Below are positions 11,754-21,643 of a stretch of 64,000 bases of DNA, one piece after another. The position numbers and the translations under genes were made by a program. The stretch spans positions 1 through 64,000 of the forward strand of contig JAYKXP010000160.1 of NCBI GenBank assembly GCA_037176845.1, read 5' to 3'. Under the pieces are notes generated by a model. The model searched no databases, was not told the DNA's origin, and saw nothing but the letters and a program-made list of their open reading frames with translations. Source of the DNA: Paramarasmius palmivorus. Taxonomy: Eukaryota > Basidiomycota > Agaricomycetes > Agaricales > Marasmiaceae. Each line of letters starts with the position of its first letter. The stretch's first letter is position 1.

Positions 11754-12370
11754 CGATTTGTATTCTGATGTGTATTTTAGATGTGGAATACAACCCAAAT
11801 TTGTCAATGAAAATACAATCTTTGAGAATACAGGTTTTTATTACTTCCAATTTTGGAACGTATTTTCGATCCACATTTCGCTCGTCTTCTTTGGGTTATG
11901 TTCTAAACTCAGTGTGCTGGCTCGGCGAGACAGACCTTCCGTGAGTTCCAAACGAAGCCTTTCTACTTGAAGACTGTGGATAGAGCGATAGATATCATGA
12001 AGTTCATGTGAATAACCTATCACTTTGACTTCTTGCACATAGTAGAAGGGAACACAGGGGACAACGGAACCTGAACTCGGGAGGCGTGCAAGTTTGACTG
12101 AGTGATTGCCGTGATTCCACCCAGCAAGCAAAGCAGGTGACCTCGGCGAATTGCAGCGGAGTTTGACCACGCCATGTTGCCACAAGGCTGTTGAGCGAGG
12201 TTTCAGTGTATTTTGAGCATATTCTGGCTGAATTCCAGGTAGGGGGGTCTCAAAGTTGAGATTCTCGAGCAATTTTACTTTGTATTCTTATTAACAACTT
12301 AGAGCTATTTCAGGCCCAAAAGGGCCCAAAATACAATCAAAATGATGTTCCAAAATACATCTGAAAATCG
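11754..12370. mobile_element. MITE-like element inside the integrase gene
   Basis: A 617-bp noncoding segment interrupts the Gypsy integrase frame, which picks up again near 12376. Its ends are imperfect inverted repeats: left CGATTTGTATTCTGATGTG, right (complement) CGATTTTCAGATGTATTTT. No clear target duplication was identified. A 143-aa frame on its minus strand shows no motif. Superfamily not assigned. Confidence 0.5.
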
Positions 12371-13666
12371 CAAGTTTGAGCAGTACTATTGAAGAAGTCA
12401 CATGGCAAACACTTGACTGGGACAAGGTGCGTACGCACACAGAACTATTAGTGCTGAGAATTTTACAGATTCAGCGACAAGACAAGTCTATTAAAGAAGC
12501 CAATGACAATTTATGCAAGAGTCGTTGTAAAGCCATTGAAGACTTTGCCAAGAAACATCATCATCATTGGGACTTTCAAGACTACAAAGTTGGAATGTAC
12601 GTGTGGCTTTGTGAATCTCAATTCGACGAGACCAAAGGAGACAAAGGTAAGTGGACATACTCTGGTCCCTATATTATTCACGAGAAACGCGACTGAGATT
12701 CATTCGTACTACATGAATTGAGTGGCGCAATCTTACAGGGACACGTCAACATCTGCCGCCTTTGTCTATTCTTCTATCGGCCTGACAACCAAACTCTCAA
12801 GACGTCCCTCAAGTCATCTCAAGCATCCTTACACTGTCTCAACCCCTCACAACGCCTAGACATTGCTGCCGCACTGATATGTCAAATGATCAAGGAGGAT
12901 TACAATCAAAACCCTATCTGTTCAGTATTCCAAACAGCTGGAGAGACATATGCGATTGACCGGGATTGAGATGTGCAGCTCATTAATAGCTGAGTGGTTC
13001 GTTGCTCCACCATTCTTTCTTCCTTCCCCTTCTCTACCACTCAATGGGTTGTTCAATTTATTCCTTTATTTACGCTCCCTCTCCCTCTGATTTACCTTCT
13101 TCAACTCATTCAATCAGTCGCTCAATTTATTCATCTTCTCATGCTCCCTCTCTCTCTGAACTATCATCTTCATCAGACAATTCATTGCCAGATTTAATGC
13201 CTATTACTCACCCTTCAAGCCCCCTTTCGAACGCTTTGCAATTGTTCCTTCTCAATTTTATACTGTACCTGATTTTATTACTCCTGAACCAATTTATGTT
13301 TCACCTTCAGAGTTCTATACCTTGCCATCCCGAAAGTTTGTCTTTGAATCTCGTCTTGCACTCACTCTTCCTTTTCCATACAGGTTTACTTCAGCTCTCA
13401 CCGGTCAACCAACCTACTTTATCAAGTTCGGTCGGGATCCTCTTCTGACATATGCAGAAATATCCGACTATCTCAACACCACCAACTCTGCCAACGAAGA
13501 CATCAAACCTGAAGACTATATTCCCACTCGTTATCAGACATACTATCCCATGGTTCCTGACGCCTTCATTCATCACACTTCAAGCTTTTCCTACTCCAAT
13601 CACCAACTCTATGACCATACTTCTTCAATTCCCATCGTAATGGATCAACCCTATCACCATTTTTGA
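12371..13666 (+). pseudogene. Gypsy pol 3' end and downstream frames, degraded
   Basis: 12376-12696 reads TLDWDKVRTHTELLVLR and FQDYKVGMYVWLCESQFDE, the region after the integrase core that ends in the chromodomain-like G-x-x-V-W-L segment of Gypsy elements. Further frames at 12718-12969, 13002-13448 and 13322-13666 (with KFGRDPLLTYAEISDYL) carry a weaker coding look up to the 3' LTR, in different phases. All are broken; no intact protein remains. Confidence 0.6.
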
Positions 13667-14166
13667 TCTATTGTTGGCAGATGGTGCAATGATCCTTTGA
13701 AGGCTGAGTACTTTCAATACACACCACATCAATTCAATCTTGCTATTGAACGAGAGCTGAATCTTTTCTTTGTAGATGGTTTGATTTATGCTGAACATCT
13801 CCTTTCCAACACTCCAATGCCATTCAAGCAAGATCTCGGTTCTCTGTAGGATTTCAAGGGCAAAATCCAAAGCAGCCCCCTCTGTGGTAGTGCTTACCGC
13901 CCTGCACACCAAATCCACCATATACATCACACGCACATCCCAACCTCACCACCATCATCAATTTCACCCTATCTCCTAATTCATTGTCCTATCTTGATTG
14001 CAGACCTACTTTCTTACTTCCATCTCCGACTTGTTTCAATCAATTATAACTCATACATGTAACATTTCATTTTCCTACATGTTTCTGATTGACCTGTTTC
14101 AATCTTAGTTTATCTTTCTTTGTACTTATGAGAAGGCTACTCTGATCACTCCAGGAGGGAGGACTC

Positions 14167-14516
14167 TGTTTGACTATCAACCAAACCTATGCGCATGGGG
14201 ACTGAGCCAGGGCAGTACCTTCCATCACAAATAGTGCGCTATGGAAAGGGAGAGACTCAGTGAGGGAAACAGAGGACTTACTGATTGAATTGAAAGGAGT
14301 TGTCGCCTCAAATTGTTGCCTATTGGCATGGACATGTTTCATTTCTTTGTTTTATGTTGATTCTGGGCTTTGTATCATCACCTTTAAAAGGTGAATCTAG
14401 TTTACTTGAATACAGATTTTTTCTCCCCCTTATTCTCAAGTGAGTGAGCGAGTACAACCTCCAAGAGTCGATATTTTATCTAGCTGAGTATTTTCCAAAG
14501 ATCCTAACAACTAACA
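14167..14516 (+). mobile_element. Gypsy 3' LTR (350 bp)
   Basis: Starts TGTTTGACTATC and ends CTAACA (TGTT..AACA termini). It directly follows a purine tract (AGGAGGGAGGACTC), the expected polypurine tract, and contains a TTTAAAAGG core-promoter-like site. It is in the right place and orientation to close the Gypsy element starting at 11272. The partner 5' LTR is not in the window. Confidence 0.6.
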
Positions 14517-14639
14517 GAAACTATTCACATCTTTAGTTTGACAGGAAACCTCCTGACGCAGATTGTGGGGTCCATTCTTTGATCTAACTATCACCTTTCT
14601 AATCCGGTGTTGTGGTCAACACTGTTGATCACTTAGCGC

Positions 14640-15760
14640 TCATCGGCATCTAAACGTGGTAACCTTATGCCACGCCATCAATCCATCAAGACACACTCTT
14701 ACTCTTAAACTATCATCATACCCTCGACCAGGTACATCCCCATTCCTCTCGTGGACTAACATCCTCTTCCACACCGCTGTTACAATGCCTGGTACCACAA
14801 GGATGCTCCTGTGAAACCATACAAGAAGGGTGAGGGCCACTCGCTTATGGTTGCTGACTTTGTTTCTGCAGAGTATGGGTGGCTGAAGGGCCCTGAGACG
14901 GGTAGTACTGCTCACTGTGTCATGAGACCAGGAAAAAATTGGGATGGTTATTTCACAAATGACAAGATAATTGCTCAGATATCTGAACTGTTCCTTTAAC
15001 ATAGTAATATACATTGATTAATTGATCCTTTCAATACTCTTAGGGTCAGTGTGTGATGGCAATCCTTCCTGAATTTGTCCCTAACATCAAACACATCTTC
15101 ATCTTCAATAACACCACCACCCACAAGAAACATGCTGATGATGCACTTTCTGCTCGCCACATGCCCAAGTTCAAGCCAACAGTCTACAAGTCTGGAGACA
15201 AAAAGGGTCAGCTGCATCCCAACTTTCTAGTGAAAACCACCCATCAGGACGAGCAGGGTAAACCAATTTACAAGCGTGACGGAACCCTGGAGAAGGTAAA
15301 GATTTCAATGACTGGTGCACACTTTGCAGATGGTACACCCCAATCTCTCTACTATGAGAATGGTCCAGACACAGGTCTGTTCAAGGGCATGGCAAACATA
15401 CTAATTGAGTGGGGATATGATGCAGAGAGGATGCAGAATCTCAAGGCACAGTGTGGCACTAACTTCAACTGTGCTCCTGGTGCTACTGATTGTTGTCGCC
15501 ATTGAATTCTGTTCAACCAGCCAGACTTTGCTGGTGTGAAGTCTCTTTTGGAACAGGCTTGCAACAAGGGTGGTGTTAAAGTCTGGTTTCTACTAAAATT
15601 CCATTGCGAACTCAATCCAATTGAGCAATGTTGGGGTTACACAAAGTCTTTGTACTGCCTCTCAACAGAGTCCTCACGTGAAGATGACCTGGAGAAGAAC
15701 ACACTTGCAGTGTTGAAGGCTATACAGTCATTGGCACCTCCTTTGAACAGTGAAATGTAG
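14640..15760 (+). pseudogene. DDE-type (Tc1/mariner-like) transposase relic
   Basis: Three broken + strand frames (14811-14999, 15053-15505, 15536-15760) together follow a transposase family common in basidiomycetes. Landmarks: PGKNWDGYFTNDKI, the second catalytic block IFIFNNTTTHKKHADD, and FHCELNPIEQCWG, the LNPIE block that carries the third acidic residue in IS630/Tc1 transposases. In relatives I remember the second block reads F-D-N; here it reads F-N-N, so a catalytic Asp appears lost in addition to the frame breaks. Its ends are not resolved; an AGTCCTTTAGACACT sequence near 15925 may be a remnant of a terminal repeat. Confidence 0.65.
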
Positions 15761-15956
15761 TTACATCCCAGAACACAAAACTACAGCTTTCTCCACCAAT
15801 CAAAATACATAGTCAGCAGTATACTATTGCTTTGAACATACTTAGGCTATAATATATGATATCGAGTTGTGTTGAATGCTCTAATGGGTGTTATCAGTGA
15901 AAAATTCCCTTATCATTGCTCCGTCAGTCCTTTAGACACTGCGCCAAATTTGGCGT

Positions 15957-17151
15957 TGTGAGGCTTATAAAACACTTGTGAACGAGCAAAATATATATGC
16001 CAAGTTGTGCAAGTGGGGTTTGACATTGTCAAAGGATCCGTACAATCAACACAAGAAATCAACTAGCACACTAGTTGAACGTCTACTAATCACTAGGACA
16101 CAAAGGAAGTGTACGAGCGATGAATGAAACAATGTAATATGATAATATGGTCTTGATATACTTAAGATAATGCGAGCCAACCTATAAACCCATCTATAAC
16201 TATTCCTATACGTTCCTATGACGCAAAATAACCTATTGAACCCAACGAGGATAAAGACCTGTTGTTCCTATGAAAGGCACTGGTTACACTAGTCGAACTA
16301 GCATGACAACCAGGCCACCTATAAGCTAGTGGGGCTCCACACTAGTCCTGAAACAATTAATCCTATCCAAAGAGACTAGATGAACTAGCTCTGTCCTATG
16401 GGTATCTCAAAGTTCTAATTTCATGACTCTAGTTCAATATAGAGAAGGGCTTTTCAAAGGTTTACTTTCTAAGTTATTTTTCTAAGCACACATTGCCTCT
16501 ATGGTCAACAATAGAAGACAAGAACTTTGCTATTGGTGAACTAGGGCTACATATATAGCAGGGTAATTACTTGAGAGCTTCCTAGTGGAAACCCTACTGC
16601 TTTTATACCATGTACATATTTTACATATAAGTAAAAGTGGACATGATAAAGGAATAGTAACTATGCAGGAAACAAGAACAAGAAGAGGATTTGGTCCATA
16701 TAAAGTAAGTATCTACCAGAAAAGGAAGGTTTGGGTATATATTGGTCAGAATTCAACATTATTTTGCAGGACTGCGAATAATATTACTTTCTGGTTGCTA
16801 GGAAGTGGCATGCAGAGGTGTGGTTCCACATGGTGCGTTTCAGATATCGGTGCTAGGACATAGTTATTCCACTCGGAACTTGCTAGGAGTCTGATCTCAA
16901 CCAAAACACTTTGGATTTGTATCCAAGGAAGGTAGGCTCTGTGCCCTTGTCGTTCTATATTATATTTTCTATGTCCTAGGACAGTCCTGGAACAGAATCC
17001 CATCTGTTTCTTTGCTATAAGATTATATGTCCCTCACTAGTGTCTGTACTAGCAGTAGAATGCCAACTCGAAGCTCAAGGGATATTCCAATTGATATTTG
17101 GAAAGCTGTTAAACTCCCATATGGTCCTTGTATTGATGACCCGGTTACTTG
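15957..17151 (+). mobile_element. LTR-L copy 2, left part
   Basis: Inverted relative to copies 1 and 3, starting TGTGAGGCTTAT at 15957. It is interrupted at 17151 by Copia-S and resumes at 55997. Its last five bases, ACTTG (17147-17151), pair with ACTCG (55997-56001) as the Copia-S target duplication. Compared with copies 1 and 3 it has many CG to TG or CA changes, a sign of age and cytosine methylation or a RIP-like process. Confidence 0.8.
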
Positions 17152-17351
17152 TGTTGTGGATTAGGTATTGAATGTATTGGTTGATACCTACAAGTAAGTA
17201 TCTAGAAGGTTCTATGTATCAGTAAGCTAGTGGAGAGTCTTAGTAAGAAATGAGTAAGAATGGAGACGGAACAACGAGGAGAAGGAAAAGGAAACCATGA
17301 GAATATTCTACTACTTTCACCTTGCACTCGCACTAAACTGTAACTACGACA
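17152..17351 (-). mobile_element. Copia-S 3' LTR (200 bp)
   Basis: On the minus strand it begins TGTCGTAGTTACAG and ends AATCCACAACA. It matches the LTR at 55770-55996 closely except for a 27-bp segment present only in that copy. It is preceded (minus strand) by a GAGGGGGAG polypurine tract at 17352-17361. Confidence 0.82.
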
Positions 17352-17361
17352 CTCCCCCTCG
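17352..17361 (-). other. Copia-S polypurine tract
   Basis: CGAGGGGGAG on the minus strand, directly before the 3' LTR: the plus-strand primer site expected there. Confidence 0.7.
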
Positions 17362-17731
17362 AGTGCAGGGTGTAACCAAAAACTGAAATGAAAGTCTAAA
17401 TAAAAATTTACGTGCACAGGGAACTGATACTTGGTTAGAAGTACAAGTCTCCAAATTTTGAGTTTACTCCCCCTCAATCAGGCTGGGCAGTACACATACT
17501 AGCTCCCCCTGGATCTGAGAGGTAAGTGAATGTTTCTCGGAACACATCCAAGGTACGGCGGAGTCAGGATTAGCTCAAACACATCAAGCTCGGAAAAAGG
17601 GCGGGAACACATCCCAAAAAGGTAGTCAGGCCATCAGAACACATCTGATGCGACAAATTCCAGGCCGTCGAGAATACTGGTGTGAGGGTACCAGAACGAA
17701 ATCGCTGAAAAACAGTCATTTTGACACCAAT
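17362..17731 (-). mobile_element. Copia-S 3' internal remnant and LTR-L leader
   Basis: 17362 to about 17680 is noncoding Copia-S interior with at least four GATGTGTT words; the same word recurs at 54743-54785 on the other side of the nest, so both belong to one element. About 17680-17731 is the leader of LTR-L copy 3, similar to the sequence after copy 2 (56451 onward), with a primer-binding-like ATTGGTGTCAAAATG at the LTR border. No pol sequence is present, so Copia-S lacked reverse transcriptase. Confidence 0.55.
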
Positions 17732-18559
17732 TGTTGTGTTCAGAATCGCACTAGTACATCATACTAAGTACCATATGGACTTGGTAGCACTACTAGGAAC
17801 CTAGTAGTGCGCATATGACGAAGAATAAGATAGGCATGCACTGCGTAGTGAATACTAGCTGCACGTGCATAGACGTTGATGTTGTCGTTAGCCCTATATG
17901 ATTGCGCTAGGATACGCATCGAAACCTGTAGACCGTATCTATACTCTATTACCAGGCTGGAACCTTACGAGGACATGCTACTGTACATGGTAGACTTCCT
18001 AGTAGGTCATATGGCTACACTATACTCGCGCTATGGGACATATGAGATGGGATAGTGAACAAGGACCAACTACCACAGCGTAGAAGGACCCTAGGGGACG
18101 GATCAGAGCTATATACCAAATATGGTAGAAGCTGGAGGTGTGAGTCACCTTCGAGAGCAGAGTTACCTGGATTAGAAATGTCCGAGTAACCGGGTCATCG
18201 ATACGAGGACCATATGGGGGCTTAACAGCTTTCCCATATCGATCGGAATATCCCTCAAGCTTCGAGTTTGGGATTCCTACTGCTAGTACAGACACTAGTG
18301 AGGGACATATAGTCCTATAACCAGGAAACAGATAGGATTCTGTGCCAGGACTGTCCTAGGACATAGAAAATATAATATAGAACTACAAGGGCATGGAGCC
18401 TACCTTCCTCGGATACAAATCCGAAGCATTTCGGTCTAGATCGGACTCCTAGCAAGTTCCGAGCGGAATAACTATGTTCTAGCACCGATATCCGAAACGC
18501 ACCATGTGGGACAGCGCCTCCGCGCGCCACTTCCTAGCAACCAAAAAAGTAATATGACT
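17732..18559 (-). mobile_element. LTR-L copy 3, distal part
   Basis: Ends with CACAACA (minus strand) at 17732. Near-identical to copy 1. It stops at 18559 within the word AATATGACT and resumes at 53757 with ACTTGCAG; copy 1 reads AATATGACTTGCAG without interruption. Confidence 0.85.
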
Positions 18560-18829
18560 AGCTTGGAATGGGCCGACGTCAACCGTCGACAGACCCGAGT
18601 TCGTCCGTTCTATTACAGGCACATGCATCTAAGAGAAAGACAATATGATTGTTCGCTCGTATGTCCGATGCCCATGAGAATGTTAAGCTTTATGTTTCAC
18701 TTATAGCAGTATCAAACCAGGACCTCAATAGGAGTCTGACAGCGAAGGGCAGAACAAATGACATTGGTAGTACACGAAGATCAAGAAAACGATTGCTGGT
18801 CTACACAACTGCGACTAGAAAGTAGTGCT

Positions 18830-19524
18830 TCAAGGGAACAGCATTCCGACATCACGAGGAACCGGAGAATACACGACAGGGCGATCAACAGAGTTAGATA
18901 CCCCAACGTTTCCCGACGCCATAGCTAACAGGAACACTTTCCGGGCTGATTCTTTGGAGTCGCAAGAATAGTATTTGTTGCCAGATACATGCAACACCAA
19001 AGACTTGACGTTTTCCCTGATCAAAGGTGAGCTTCACAGTCGAGACTAGATGTAAACAACACCGTACCATCCTTTCACGAATCCGATACGAAGTCCAACG
19101 GTAACCGCGTACCATCTATCTTCAGGAGTGGGAAGGGTCAAGACACGGCCACAAGGACAAGTAATGGACGTGGTGGGGCCGTGAGGCTGGGCGTTCGGGT
19201 TAACAACATCCTGTTGAACGGCTTGATCAATGAAACGGTTGATGTATTCTGGTCGCGGCGGAGTGTCAGCAAGGTGGAAAAGGGATGCCAGAAGGCTACG
19301 ACGAACCTTTATGGAGCATCAAATGAACGACTTTGTCGAGAACGTCGATCTGATTGATATCCAACATGTCGACGGCGGCTTCAAGACCTATCCAAGACCA
19401 GTCAGCCTGAGTCGTCGTTGTCGGACATACGACGCGTACCTGAAGCCTCGCAGCCAAAGACACCATTGAGGACGCCGACCAAGTTGTCCTGAATTGGGAC
19501 AGGCGAGGGACCAAAGTCTGTCAT
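18830..19524 (-). CDS. Small RNase H1 N-terminal-like domain protein, 4 exons
   Basis: Hand-spliced: exons 19524-19440, 19387-19307, 19248-19068 and 19016-18830, introns 51-58 bp, 177 aa, start MTDFGPSPVPIQDN. The second half holds the pattern WYAVTVGLRIGFVKGWENV, then LHVSGNKYYSCDSKESA: the aromatic strand, glycine turn, Trp and K-x-Y-x-S helix cap of the RNase H1 hybrid-binding/viroplasmin fold. A CPCG motif precedes it. It is a distant relative of the protein at 3088-4110, sharing domain type but little else. No catalytic RNase H domain. It is the outermost gene at the left end of the 35-kb block, 270 bp from the junction. Role unknown; nucleic-acid binding is inferred. Confidence 0.74.
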
Positions 19525-19958
19525 TCGGGAGAAATAGTAGCGTCTAAGAAAAACTGAATGCAAGGGAAGACCTGCTAGATGAGAGTTGGCAAGTGAAAGT
19601 ATGGAGTGTAGAGATTCATTTAGCAGCTATTTATCCTTCTGTCGTATTGTGGTGTCTTTGACTCAGTTTGCTCGTGGTAAAGGGCAGCCAAACCTACTAA
19701 ATAATGCTATTAGATAGGTGGACCACACCGCGTGGTTTCACAAGCTTGCTTGAAGGAAGAGAGTTCCTTGTAATGGAATGGAGGAAAGCGTGTATTCCCA
19801 AAAATGTACAGGCGCTTAAGAGGGTCAGGGTGGCGTCTTGATACACGCGGAAACTGCTGTTCATTGTAGCCGTAAATATCAATGTTCGATGTACGCTATT
19901 TTACAGGGTCAAGACCGAGCTGAGAAGTTTTACGATGCTCCGAGATACGTAGATCGGG

Positions 19959-21643
19959 CTATAAGACGTACATAAAGGGAAACCCACGAGGTACTAGATT
20001 GAATCAGTTAGCCGCCGTTACCAAGTAGTTGCAAAAAGAATACTCACTGATATTCAGGGTGAGCTCCATGGTATCCAGATACAAGTTGCGCATGCCAAAC
20101 AATTGATCGAGCCTTGGTTCCTGACCGCCTTCAGATTCTTCCGGGATCGCTACTGCAATATGTGTCCAAGCTCGACTTCCCTCTGCCGGGCCAGGTTCAT
20201 CAAGACGTATGAACACCTATTGAGCAGTAGCAGCGATAAGAATAGACTGGACCCTCAGAATTTAACAAATAAAGCTTACGTCGGCGCGAGATGCCAATAC
20301 CGATGGGATGCTAGTGACAAAGTTGAATAAGGCGGTACCCACTGCAGCAGTCGGTAGTTGAGACAAAGGAAGGCCGGGATTTTCGCGCCTAAAGCTGGTG
20401 AAAGGTTGCGAAAGGCTGTCGGCCACCATGCTCAAGGTACCGTTTGGTCCAACCATTGTTCCGAATGCCGTGCGTAGCAGCTTGGAGACCTTCGAGTCCA
20501 AGAATCGGCGCTGTATCTTCGGCATCCTGCGAAAAATAAATACAGCTCTGAAGAGGCGAAGCGGAACGTTGAATAGTAGCGCTTCGTAGATGGGAGTAGC
20601 GATTAGGTAGGCCTGCTTCAACGTGTGCGCCTGAACGACGGTCCAGGTAACCCGAGCAAGGTGCTGGTCGTAGGCTAACTGCCACGAGTGGCAGAAGACC
20701 ATTGCTTGCCTGCCTAATCCCAACGATCCTCGGGCGAACGAACGTTCCTTTAACGGAACTACGAGACAGAACTCGTCCCCTACTTGTCTCGGAAGAATGG
20801 AAAAGTCGTCGCTGGTGTTGACTGTTTCTTCGGCAACGGAAACGGGGTTGACAGAAACAGGATTATCGAAGTACCACGTGTGGGCAGATAACATTCTAGT
20901 CGCCGGTTCTGTAAAGTCCAAGCAAACGCGGTTCTTGAAGGTGGCATTCTTGTACAACGATACCAGGTGTGTTGAAGAAAGGAAACACATGTGTAAAGCT
21001 GTGTGGAGAGATGGAAATGTGTCAGTAAAGCGATATATATAATAGAGGTAGGATTCGTACTGTTAGCCATTCCTAGTACAACCTCTAGAGGATGGCGGTT
21101 AGCGGCTATGAGTTGGTAGACTGTTCCATCCTCCGACTCGAACGTATAGACATCGGCCACTGCAGTTTCACCGTTCACTGTACGTGTGTAGCTCCGATGC
21201 TCTGACGTGGACGGATTGCTGTTCTGGATGTCGAAGAAGAATGCCTCGCCACCTATCCAGCCCTCAGCGGCTGCGGCATCAGATTGTCGGTAAGAAAGTC
21301 CAACGGAGAGGAAGAAGTGGCCGATAATCGCGACTAGCTCGCGACAAACTGCCACCTCGAAAGATGAATTAGGCAAGGGACGGGTGAGCGACTCCAGCGC
21401 AACAGAGCCGACCACGAGCCCGCCGGTGTGGTGTAGAAGAGCAAGTAGGGCATCGAAATCTTGTGGAGACCAAAACCTGCGCATCGATACCTCCAGCTTT
21501 CGTCGACGATATGCGAGAACCGCCTTCTTGGCTCGCGGACTGCTAGATTCGAAATCGGATAGAATCTCGAAAGATAGCATTGGGAACACATAGTCCGCGA
21601 CATTATCAGGGCTAAATAGTAGCGGAATCAATAAGACGGGCAT
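19959..21643 (-). CDS. Putative F-box/nucleotidyltransferase-like family protein, 4 exons
   Basis: Hand-spliced: exons 21643-21061, 20998-20280, 20216-20048 and 19993-19959, introns 54-63 bp, 501 aa. An F-box-like start (around FPMLSFEILSDFESSSPRAK) is followed by FDALLALLHHTGGLVVGSVA, where GGLVVGSVALE sits like the G-S motif of minimal nucleotidyltransferase folds, and later QLIAANRHPLEVVLGMA. The same order (helical start, 'I-x-G-x-x-x' block, 'I-A-x-x-P-x-E-V-L-G') is seen in the gene at 42134-44073, so the two are probably paralogues. I place both with a large basidiomycete family with degenerate nucleotidyltransferase folds, with moderate confidence. Catalytic aspartates are not evident. 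The start codon is the first ATG of an open frame; an upstream exon is possible. Confidence 0.66.

Noticed and set aside
11841..12272. 143-codon minus-strand ORF inside the integrase-splitting insert
   Set aside because: No motif or splice partner; the insert has MITE-like ends and is best read as noncoding.
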